Shown here: piece by piece, positions 49,351-62,100 of the stretch
How the letters are laid out: each line of letters starts with the position of its first letter
Position numbering within the stretch: position 1 is the first letter of the stretch
DNA from: Amia ocellicauda
Taxonomy: Eukaryota > Chordata > Actinopteri > Amiiformes > Amiidae
Direction of reading: 5' to 3'
Assembly: GCF_036373705.1 (NCBI RefSeq)
Contig: NC_089850.1
Span: 47,057,048-47,121,047, forward strand
DNA length: 64,000 bases
Translations under genes and position numbers: made by a program
The notes under the pieces: generated by a model
What the model was told of the DNA's origin: nothing
What the model saw: only the letters and a program-made list of their open reading frames with translations
The model's database searches: none

Positions 49351-52300
49351 TCACTTAGTCCTGGACCAGATCCAAACATTGCCCTTCTCAGAAATTATAA
49401 TTTTCCAATACTAGATAACTGCCCTTTATCTAACTGAAGTCTCTACCTTCTACCTAATGCAAAACTGCCATTTAGTAATGCATTTTTAGTTTGTGATTGG
49501 TGAGGGAATCAAAGTTTAGATTTAGCCAGGGCCTTAGTCTCAAATGGCTGCACTGGAGATTCATTAGTGAGAGTGTGATCTCAGCTCTGTCCTCAAAATA
49601 AGAATGTGTGTATTCTCTGCTAGTTTGATTTTCACAAGTACCACAGAAACTGTTTCAGTTTAAACTGAAGTTAAAAAAATATATATATGTCATTGTCAAG
49701 TCTGATTGCCAGGATATCCCGGTTCGGCATTTAAAGCAAATCAGTGAGTGAAATGCTGTTATCTTCTGTTTACACTCATCCCCATATAGGTAAGGAGGAC
49801 ATTGCTCTCATTAAAAAGCAAACTGGGATTTCTGCATGCAGTTTTTCTAGCCCAGAAAACACTTGCCCTTTGTCAAATACATTTCCATAATAATACTGAC
49901 TTACACAGCACCCAAGGTTTTTCAATGTTTCTGGATGTTATTGGTTGAAGATAGTATATAAGATCGTATAAGATAGTATACTTGATTTTATTTTGAAAGG
50001 TGTGAGATGAAGCTGACAAAGTTGGCAGAGGCCAGTATCAAAATCTATAAATTCTATAGGCTCTATAGGCTCTGTGAGAGTGAAGGGAAAACGTTTTAAT
50101 TCCACCTATGATTCTGTCTTCAGGGCAGTGACCTATATCCTTGGCCAATGTTTTCATCTTATCCATTACCAAAGTGTTATCTTCTGGATGTACCTAAGAT
50201 GCCTCCTTGTACACAAGGTATGAAGAAACCCATTTTGTAAAAAATAATAATGTCTGTTTTTATCATTGATGTTTTATTGAAGATTGAAACATGTATTGAT
50301 GTTTGTTCTTTTGAACTATGTTGAAGCTCCATGAAATTATCGAACATATTGTAACCCTGAAGAAACCTTTATTTCCCTTCTATTTTGACAAAACTGCAGG
50401 GTATTCTTGGTCTGATTTAATCAAACTAATTTCCCTTGAGTTGTCATTTCAAGACTGGATTTCAGATAGCAAAGGCACCTTTTCTTCACCGAGTGTTATT
50501 ATTAATGTGTGCCCTGATTTCGACTCAGCAATAAACTTGATAATTTATTGAGGCAGCAGGTAAGCTTTAGTAGTGGCGGCGTGGTTGCAGCTGCGGTGTT
50601 AGTGAGACCTTGTGAAGAAGCACCTTTACAGGAATGTTTGCCTACACTTCCAAACTATAAAGTACACAATATTTCCTGAAGCCATAAATGTCACAGAAAA
50701 TAAATGTATTAGGTGAAACTTTTACCCAGCTCTTTCAGGCTTTTCGGTTTAATTAAACAGCTGCTTGAAACATACATATTATAATAGTACTGTATTTCAT
50801 AATCCATATGTTACTTCAATCCTTGCGATATCAGCAGTCAGAGAAGAATTTATTATTTTTATACCACCAGGAAGAATAAAATCCGATAAACTACATCGAC
50901 CAGATATTATTTTTTAAATTCTAATATACATTTTATGTGCTGTCATTCAAGAGTCAGTCAGCCTTCTGTTAATGATTTTGCACAGATTGATTTAATGGCA
51001 GGACTAAAAGCCATGCAGTGACATAAGTACTGTTTGTTTGATGGCCTGACTGACTCATTAACATCCCGATTTATATTCTGCAGAGTCATTCAACAAAAAA
51101 GTGACTAAAGGCTACATCTGTGTATCACTATCGTGTGATATCTGTAGCTCCAATTTAGGATTCTAGTAATTTAGAAGATAAATTGCCTTACTAAACACTT
51201 TACATAGAAATCAATGGAGTGGCAGTCAAATGCTCCCATCCCAACAGCCCCTTGAATCATCTGCTATCATTATGTTTTTCTTGGGGCTAAATAGATCAAC
51301 AAACTTTGAAAATACATCAAAGATAAATAAGTATCTTTTTTCAGGAATAATATTTATTTTACTGAATGGATGCTTTGAAAACCTCAAATCAAATGGAGGG
51401 TGTGAAGACATGGTTTTAAATGTATTAACCGTAACCACTCTGTGTTGTATATTTTAGACACTGAAATCAATACGTTCTTGACATTCTCAAAGAATCCAGA
51501 GAAACAAGCCAGCTGGATGGAGACCTGCAGGAAGCAGTTCTGCAAAGCCATGACCACCAGGTCCATGATCATGACAAGCAGTGGTGAGTCCTTCTTTTCC
51601 ACAGAGACATTGACTTATTCATGGAACCACTGATGCTGCAGTATTCCAGAAGGACTGTCTTATTATGAGATCCCTCTTCAGTCATCCCAATTGTGCAGCA
51701 GTGTTGCTTTTTGTTTTGTTTAGGTTTAAATGCAATTCAAGACAGTGGTTTTTATTTGCTTTAGCTAATGCAATTCCCAAGTACAGTAGTAATAACAACC
51801 AAAACTGTTCCTAAGCCTTGTATAAATATAGTACATTCAGGTGCTCTAACTCTCGGATGCTGTCGCAGCTAGGGGACGAGAGGAAAAGAGAGAGCCCCCA
51901 AGGATGGGGAGAGAATGTTTTTGTCACCTGAAGAAATGTCATCAGCTTCTGAACCAGCTGGGCAGTGAATGTCAGTACATTCAGTTTCTCTACAGGGTAC
52001 CCTTTTCACTCTGGCTTCAGTCCAGAGCTGCACAACAAAGACTTCAAAGTCCAACAGTGACCTTGCATCTGCTGGCCACAAAAATTAAATAATAATAATT
52101 GAGCTTCCCTGTCTTCTTCTTGCAGGAGCTTTTGATCTGTCGATTTATCATGAAACATGCAGCCAACATCTATCACAGGTGCTCGCTTGCTAAAAATAGA
52201 AAACTCAAATTAAGCCTTTGTAGATTACATTCATAATTCAACAGAAAGTGTAAAGTTCCAGTTAGAACTACAGGAGCACCCAAATACGATACAAGTTCTT

Positions 52301-53539
52301 ATGCTGACGTATTCTAAGCTAAACTGCAAAATACTTTACAACAGGGAAAGACCTTTACTAAAGAAAGAGGAACCCGATCACATAGTAGATTCCATAACTG
52401 TCCCCCTAACTCATACATACATCTGATTCTCTGACATAAATAATTTTTCTTCAGTACCAAATCTGTAATCCCTACAAATGAGGAATATTTTTCTTCTCTA
52501 TTGTTACTAAAATAATTGTATTTGATGTAGTTGGGTTGGGATATCCAATAAATTGGATGTATCCCTGATGCATGATGACAATGACATTACTAAGGATTTA
52601 ATAACATTATCTGCACATTTTGGAGAACACTTCCAATAAGTAATAAACCCCTTCTATAATTGGATGTCCCGGTGGATTCTGTAAATCTTCATGAAATTCA
52701 AGAACAATATAAATAACCAGTATCCTGACATGTTTATCGATCATGAATTCCTTTATTAAGTAAGGGCTAACATCACTTTTGTATCAAATGCACTGACGTT
52801 ACAACCAACCTTGAATTGTGGCATTGTAAGAAGTCATGTCTTTTCTAGTATCAAAGAGCAACCCTCTGATCTGAGTATATTTCCTGTCTTTTGTTTTTGT
52901 TTTTCTTCTTTCTTTCCTTCTTTTTATTTATCAGACAATGTTGCTCTTACTAATTAGTATATTTGTACGGATCGTCAGTCTTTTAGTTTGTTGGAGCTTC
53001 ATCCTTTTAAACTTAACTAGATAAATTAACTAGAACTTGATGCATTGCATTTTTTTATGATTTTTAAATTACTTGAATTGGATCAGCACCTGGGAGGTTT
53101 CAAACTATTGCAGGATGGGCTGATCAACCATGCATTTCACAGGGCCTCACCTACACCATTAGATTTGCTTTAAAATGGATTGTATTTATAGTTACAATTG
53201 AAATCTTGTTTTATTTATGTAGTTCATTCTTGTACAACTTCCTTTTAACAGAAATACCTTGTATATCGTCAAAAGCTCATCATTAATAAATTATAAAATG
53301 CACTACACTAAGTGATCCAAAAAGAAATGCATGGATCCGAGAACAAATAAAAATAGGGGACATCACTGAACCAGTGCAAATGTTAAAATGGCAATGGCCC
53401 GGGAAGATTAAATAATAAACATATTATTTGGGCGTGGAGTGGAAAAGAGAAACTGTAAATCGAAACCTCTGGGGGAGGCCTTCATCCAGTGTTATTCATT
53501 TTAAACTAATGGCATAACTTAATTATAAATAAAGATATC

Positions 53540-53588
<49 letters not shown>

Positions 53589-56033
53589 CAGTACTGTGCA
53601 AAAGTTTTAGGCAGGTGTGAAAAATGCAAAGTAAGAATGCTTTAAAAAAAATAGACGTTAATAGATTATATTTATCAATTAACTAAATGCAAAGTGAGTG
53701 AATAGAAGTCAAATCCATATTTGGTGTGATGACCCTTTGCCTTCAAAACAGCATCAATTCTTCTAGGTACACTTGCACAAAGTCAGGGATTTTGTAGTCA
53801 TATAGTCAGGTGTATGATTAAACAATTATACCAAACAGGTGCTAATGATCATCAATTCAATATGTAGGTTGAAACAGAATCATTAACTGAAACAGAAACA
53901 GCTGTGTAAGAGGAATAAAACTGGGTGAGGAACAGCCAAACTCAGCTAACAAGGTGAGGCTGCTGAAGACAGTTTACTGTCAAAAGTCAAACACCATGGC
54001 AAGACTGAGCACAGCAACAAGACACAGGGTAGTTATACTGCATCAGCAAGGTCTCTCCCAGGCAGACATTTCAAGGCAGACAGGGGTTTCCAGATGTGCT
54101 GTCCAAGCTCTTTTTAAGAAGCACAAAGAAAAGGGCAACGTTGAGGACTGTAGACGCAGTGGTCAGCCAAGGAAACTTACTGCAGCAGATGAAAGACACA
54201 TCATGCTTACTTCCCTTCGCAATCAGAAGATGTCCAGCAGTGCCATCAGCTCAGAATTGTCAGAAAACAGTGGGACCCTGGTACACCCATCTACTGTCAG
54301 GAGAAGTCTGCTCAGAAGTGGCCTTGCGGCCAAAAAGCCATACCTCCGATGTGGCAACAAGGCCAAGTGACTCAACTATGCACAAAAACACAGGAACTGG
54401 GGTGCAGAAAAATGGCAGCAGGTGCTCTGGATTGATGAGCCAAAATGTGAAAGATTTGGCTGTAGCAGAAGGCAGTTTGTTTGCCGAAGGGCTGGAGAGC
54501 GATACATGAATGAGTGTCTGCAGGCAACAGTGAAGCATGGTGGAGGTTCCTTGCAAGTTTGTGGCTGCATTTCTGCAAATGGAGTTGGGAATTTGGTCAG
54601 AATTAATGGTCTCCTCAATGCTGAGAAGTACAGGTAGATACTTATCCATCATGCAGTACCATCAGGGAGGCATCTGATTGGCCCCAAATTTATTCTGCAG
54701 CATGACAACGACCCCAAACATACAGCGAAAGTCATTAAGAACTAACTTCAGCGTAAAGAAGAGCAAGGTGTCCTGGAAATGATGGTTTGGCCCCAACAGA
54801 GCCCTGATCTCAACATCATCGAGTCTGTCTGGGATTACATGAAGAGAGAGAAGCAACTGAGGCTGCCTAAATCCACAGAAGAACTGTGCTTAGTTCTCCA
54901 AGATGTTTGGGCCAACCTACCTACCGAGTTCCTTCAAAAACTGTGTGCAAGTGTACCTAGAAGAATTGATGCTGTTTTGAAGGCAAAGGGTTGTCACACC
55001 AAATATGGATTTGATTTAGATTTTTCTTCTGTTCACTCACTTTGCATTTAGTTAATTGATAAATATAATCTATTAATGTCTATTTTTGAAAACATTCTTA
55101 CTTTACAGCATTTTTTCACACCCGCCTAAAACTTTTGCACAGTACTGTATACACCGATCAGCCGTAACATTATGACCACCTGCCTAATATTGTGTAGGTC
55201 CCCCTTTTGCCACCAAAACAGCAAAACACACTCCACTAGACCTCTGAAGGTGTGCTGTGGTATCTGGCATCAAGACATTGGCAGGAGATCCTTTAAGTTC
55301 TTTAAGTTGCGAGGTGGGGCCTCCATGGATCGGACTTGTTTGGCCAGCACATCCCACAGATGCTCGATTGGATTGAGATCTGGGGAATTTGGAGGCCAAG
55401 TCAACACCTTAAACTCGTGATTCATCAGACCAGGCCACCTTCTTCCATTGCTCCGTGGTCCAGTTCTGATGCTCACGTGCCCATTGTAGGCGCTTTCGGC
55501 AGTGGACACGGGTCAGCATGGGCACCCTGACTGGTCTGCGGCTACGCAGCCCCATACGCAGCAAACTGCGATGCACTGTGTGTTCTGAGACCTTTCTATC
55601 AGAACCAGCATTCATTTTTTCAGCAATTTGAGCTACAGTAGCTCGTCTGTTGGATTGGACCACACGGGCCAGCCTTCGCTCTCCACGTGCATCAGTGAGC
55701 CTTGGCCGCCCATGACCCTGTCGCCGGTTCACCGCTTTTCCTTCCTTGGACCACTTTTGATAGGTACTGACCACTGCAGACCGGGAACACCCCACAAGAG
55801 CTGCAGTTTTGGAGATGCTCTGACCCAGTCGTCTAGCCATCACAATTTGGCCCTTGTCAAAGTCGCTCAGATCCTTACGCTTGCCCATTTTTCCTGCTTC
55901 TAACACATCAACTTTGAGGACAAAATGTTCACTTGCTGCCTAATATATCCCACCCACTGACAGGTGCCATGATAACGAGATTATCAGTGTTATTCACTTC
56001 ACCTGTCAGTGGTCATAATATTTTGGCTGATCG

Positions 56034-56110
<77 letters not shown>

Positions 56111-59100
56111 CTTCAGCAATTACAAGTGTTTTGAGTACATAATGACTAATCTTCCTCCATGTGGTTTTCCTTAATGTGCTACAAGGTGTGCGCTATTAAA
56201 CCACTTCGGGTGGAAACGTTTTCAGGAGTGTATTGAGTGAAATATAAATGTGCAAAGTTAAGTTCTGTATAGCACTGTACAGGAGGGCAGATTAACTATT
56301 GTTTTCTTTTCCCCGACTCCTCATTCAGTCCAGTGAGCTGAAGCTCCTCTCGGAGTAGATAGCGCAAGGCTGAACAATCAATGTGCATTTAACTCTAATA
56401 ATCCCACACACATCTTGCTGAATGTTGACTGCATTTTTATCCTGTTCAAAAGAGTCACTACACAGCCCGTTCCTATTCAGTCCTTGTGCTTCCGATGCTG
56501 AGGGGCTTGTGTCATACATTGATTGGCTCTTGTGGATGAGTAATGTTTGTGTCAGGAGTGAATCATACCATTTGCCATAATGCTTCGTTTAAGCTTCTTA
56601 CATCAGTCATCAAGATTCATTATCTTCCATTTAAACAGATACATTGTGGATGAGTGTTGGTATGTATGAAATGGATTGCTACTCATTATATGATCTTTCA
56701 AGGGCATTCCATTGTTTAGTTGTTTTTTTTTTGGAAGGATAGCAGTGAAGCAAATGGAAATAGAGCTATTTGATTGTGGTTATTGAAATGCAAAACATAC
56801 TTGCATTGTGCTTCTCTCTCTTTCTTTCTTTGTACATGAATAGCCAAAGAATATTGTTGATTACCATTGCATTTGCTATACTTAAGGGTGGATTTATCAC
56901 TGCAACTTTACTTCAAACCCCTTTTTTATGTTTTATGATTTTTTTCTCTCTCTCCACTGTGCAGTTCTTGCTGATTTACTTGAAAAAGCTGTGATGAATC
57001 TCTCAGCCAATACATCCGAGTGCTTCTTCTCTCTGACAGAATACAAAGGTTAGTATTCAAACTAAAACTAAACCTAACACTTAGTTACAAAAATCAAATC
57101 TTCCAGGGCAAACATTTGCCCTGCTTTGCAGCCTTGTTATTTGGGAATTCATTTATTTTGATAAATATTGTTCATTAAACTATACTTATGTATCAGTGAC
57201 ATATTTTAACACTGGTTCAGCCCTGGCAAAGCTGTAAAGATTTAAATGAGTTATATTATTCAATAAAAGTGAATTTGTTGTTCTGGTAGGGAATGAAAGC
57301 TGTAACAAAGGAGCACAACTGACTGCCTTTGCTTCTATAAGAAAAAGGATGGTCTTGAATATCCAGCTGACCAAAACATTACCTGGCTACAAACAGAATT
57401 ATTATAATAATATCAAAAACAGCCGCTGTGCACCATCCCCACTGGGGGTTTAATTTATTATAGAAATAACAACACTGAAAGGCTGTAATACTCTTCAGCT
57501 TTGTCATGCATTTTAAACACGACAATACGAAAAGCTGTCCATGCAGAGTTATCTGTTTGTACAGCAAGTTGAATCGGTAGAAGTAAGAAATAATTTAACA
57601 AGTATTTTGCAGCCCAGAATGCTGTTGTGGGGATTTCCAGTCGTATATCTGGAAGCAGGACTTCGTTCCCAGTTACTCCATGAAGGCACTGTGATACAGG
57701 AGGTAGAGAACTGATAAAAGTTGTGCGTCAGTTTCTATCTGTGATTGGACCCCTCTGCCTGATACACTAAACCCTGCCCCCTGGTCCTCCTAAACTTACA
57801 ACTAGGGGTGGGATGTACCATGAGAAGAATCTCGAATGTCACATAGATTGCATAATTCTGTAACCTGTAAGTCACCCTGGATAAGGGTGTCTGCCAATGA
57901 ATAAATAAATAAATCAGTCAATTAATAAATACAAATGTAAAATATAGTCCAGGTCCTGTAGTTATGTTCAGGGCACCCACATCGTGGAATGAGTTAGTAA
58001 CAGAAATGGAACCCTCTTAAATCATACTGTGCCTTACGCTGTCTATGTTTTAGCTCTGACAACTTAATCAATAATATATATGCTTCCATTTTTCTTATTC
58101 TTTCCATCTTGTATTTCCCAGACCTAACACAAACATATAAGCTGCAGAGAAAGATAAGACTTTCAAAACTATAATGTCCGACAATGATTATTTTTAGAAA
58201 TGGGTCTTAGATGGAAAAGATAGATTGTAAGAGAGAGAGACAGAGAGGGAGGGAGAGAGAGAGAGGAACTGAGAATGTTCTTTCTCACACACTGTCTCTT
58301 TGTTATTCTTTTAACCAGATGAACCACCAAGGGAGCAGCTGTCATAGTCCATTCAGTTCACTTCACTTAACTGCCCATATCATCTGTTGCTGTGATTGAC
58401 GTTTCAAATTGGCTCCGTGATTTACTCCAGGCAGAACTTGCCATCTCTATGCTCTGCCTGATTGGCTGCAGTTTAACCCTTTCTGAAACCCAGAGACTGG
58501 GCTTCCATCAGGTGCACATGGTCAAAGGGCACTTGTGAGAAAGAACTGAGCACTTTTATCCCCCCATGGTAATTACAGGCTTTCTTTCGCATCTGATGAT
58601 AATTACAGGAGCATGAAAGCACTGTCATGAGAGCGAGGTCTGTCAGTAATGGATGTTTTGTTACATGCTATGTATAACGTAAATTGTGGACATTGACTCC
58701 AAGGCTCCATACAGGCACCTTATTACAGTGGTTGTCACCTCACTGTGATTGCGGTTGATCGAGGATTCCTCAGCTGAAAATAAGTGGACCAGAAATTGTT
58801 CTGGAAAGTGTGCAATTCATTACTTTTATAGGAAGCATGATAATAACATAATGCAAGCCTTTGTATCAAACAGGTATGATTTTAATTGTACCTTATTCAT
58901 AACCTGTCTCCAAATGATCTTTGTCATCTTTGCTTTTCACTCATTATACATTGATACTGCCTGATTTTATTGAAAATAATCCTTAGTAATTCTGCAAATA
59001 TTTATGCATTTTTATTATTATTATTAACATCATTACTATTATTACATCATACTGTTCTCAAAATTGTTTACATATGTGTACTTGATCTATTTTAATAGCA

Positions 59101-62100
59101 TTGATTTGAAGGTGATAACCGCATATTGGAATTCTTTTCCTAACTTTGGCTGCTGTTATTTGCATTTACTTCCAGTTATTTGTCTGCAATGCCTGGAAAC
59201 GTGGACAGCACTGCAGTGGAGTGGTATTAATTAGGATGACGGTTCCTGACCTTCTGACGCTTGTCTGTGTTGCTTTATCTTTCGGTAGCGGTTGACAGCA
59301 GTGTGAAGAACCACAACCTGTCATCCTTGCAGCATCTGGGGATTAAAATGACTATCAGGTACTTTTCATACTTTAGTCGCAATATGATAATGTTATGTAA
59401 ACCAAGCATCTGTATCAGTAAATGTAAAAGACGTAGCATGCAGATTGTGAAAGTGAGCATTTATTTTTAGAGATTTCTGATTGGGACAAAAAAATGCTTT
59501 AGTGTTCTTAGGTAATTTGAAACCCCAAAATAGTTTTCTGTCAGCTATACCTCTCTGGTAGCATTAGTCAGTGTGTTTAATTAAATTAGTATGACACAGA
59601 GAGAACCTTCTTCAAGCATGATCACACACAGAATGAAAGGACAAAGAACCCCAATATTTATATTTGAATGCCAATAAGACAGGGTTTTGAATTTTGCATC
59701 ACGGACACCATAAAAACTAAAGCTAGCATTGTTTTCATAAACATATCTTTAAAAACATTTTTTGAGCTTTGAAATGCATGGTAACTTAAACTAGTATTCA
59801 AGTATACTCCTGTTTATGTACAGCATAAGGATGTCTGTATCGTGAAGAATTCAATGACAACTCAGCTGAGCATGACTCTACATACAAGTGATAATTAATG
59901 TATGCTACACTTCATGAGCCAATTAAGAGCCAAAGAGAAAGGAAATAGCGAGATTAGCACAGACACATTAAATATGAGCTTATTGATGTTATATACATAT
60001 TACTTTTGTTTGCTATGGTGAATGTCGTGGGGGTGTATTCGTGTCATATTGGCCAAGCTTTCTGCACGTCCTGCATCTTGGTCTCCCAGTACCCTGTTGG
60101 GTCTCCACTCGCCCACACTGAGGAGAGGCAGAATTTTTAATGGTTTGCATTCTAGACAGATTTGCACAACTGCCTTTTTATTGGTCCTATATTTCCATAT
60201 TGGCTTTACCCAAAGTTTCTTGTTAATATAACAGTTGCATCCTAGTTATGCCTTTTAATTAAAGGATCGGTAGCACAGTAGCACAGCACTCAGGGGAATG
60301 TTATGAGTGGGATCCATATATCTTCCATGCTGGAAATATATAATCGTTCACAGCTGTGAGTGAATGTATTGGTTCAAAGACAGTAGCTTTGAAAACATTG
60401 CATGACCTGCTCAGATTCCTGTCCTCAATCTCACACACCAATCAGGAGACTGGACAGACAGACTGATGCGGGATGCTATAATTCAATATCTTGTGTAACT
60501 TTGCACAGTGGGTTAAATCTGACTTGGAATAAGCAAAATTAGATCATTCTTGGTTGATGCAGAATGCATGTCTCTAAATGTGGGGTCTTTCTCATTAAGA
60601 AAAGAATAGAAAAGTGCGATCTCTGAACACAAACCCTGCTGTCTGCTACACATGATACATCAGTCATCTTTATTGTATAATTAAACAAATATCACATTAG
60701 ACATCAGCATATCATCTACAACTTTCAGACTGTATGATGGCTTGTTTCTTTTCAATGTTTTTTTTATCATTTAAAAAAATCATGGCAGTAAAACTTCACA
60801 ATTTCAAAGTAAAGTGGGTCTACATAGTTGCTAACTCCAACATGATATACACCTGCTGGCTGCTAACTGCGTTGTCACAGTGAGTTAATACATATTTTTA
60901 GAAAATTGAAGGATCAAATTAAATAATCTCCCTCTATCTGCTAATATAACAGTGCATATCAGAATGATGTGTCTCTTTCCCAGTTTTAGTGATGTGAGGC
61001 TGTTGTAGTTTTAGCACTGACACCAGGTAATTTAGAGGAAAAACAGAGTTAATTAATTGAAAAGTATCACATTAGACAGATAAGCTCGCTGCATTGCCAG
61101 CTGGGTGATAAAACAATGTCAGAGTGGCCTTATAGAAACCATGACCCTTAAATGGTGTGTTTTTGGAAAATAGAAATGTCACATAAAAAGTTAATGTTGA
61201 AGAGGAGCGAACTCTCTATTTATAACAATTGTTTGTGCTCATTAGTATAATTTAGATCAATGTACTATATAAGTTAATGCAGATATTGTTTGTTTGTGTT
61301 CAGGTATGGTAAGTACTTCAATCTGCTAAAGGATGAATCGGAACAGGATCTTTGTCTGCTGCTGAAACACTGCCAGAAATTCCTCCTCCAACAACAAGCA
61401 AAAATAAAGTCGCCACTTCGTATCCTTATAAATGAGTTTGCAACAGACATTAATTATAATTTAACTAGAGTTTAAATAAAAGAGAATCGTTATCTTACAA
61501 GGTAAGTAAATGAAGAACTGCTCTTAGCTTGCTTGTGCTGCCAGTATTTGAAATAAACACTGACAAATAATAATCTTAACTTAAAACATGAGCACCAACA
61601 ACAGTAATATTACATTATTGTTGTTTTAGCAAATTGAATGCATGTTATATATGCATAATTTATTTATTTAGTTATGATCTGCTATCAACACAAACTTGAC
61701 ATGTTCTTTAACACTTCACACTGTATGTGCAATTTGTGGTGGCTAAGGCAATTTTAATGGTCTGTTTTAAAACCAGTGGGAATAAAACATCTTTCTCTTT
61801 AAACATGCGAGTTCAGAAGCACTTAAGGCAAACACTAGCACTGTGAGGCCTCTGAAAATAAAGGTCACACAAGGGTTCATGAATTCTGTATCATGTGCTT
61901 GTATAAAACTGTAGCATTGGCTTGAACCATATACATTGTGACTGTGTACCGAGCCCTTGGTTGAACCTTGCATAGCATTACCCTTCATACTGCAATTTGT
62001 ATAAAAGTCAACCTCTGCTGATCACTAAAAAAACAGCCCCACTCAGTGTGCTGCTACAACCATGCTGTTAAAACCCATTGTTAAAGATCAATGATAAAGC

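Noticed and set aside
51868-52092. ORF with acceptor-like and donor-like borders in intron 27
   Set aside because: No similarity to TBC1D32 and not required for the reading frame.
52126-52178. Exon-like segment in intron 27 with acceptor ttgcag and donor CAG|GTGCTC
   Set aside because: It would end in phase 0, which does not fit exon 28, and the direct exon 27-28 join matches the family.
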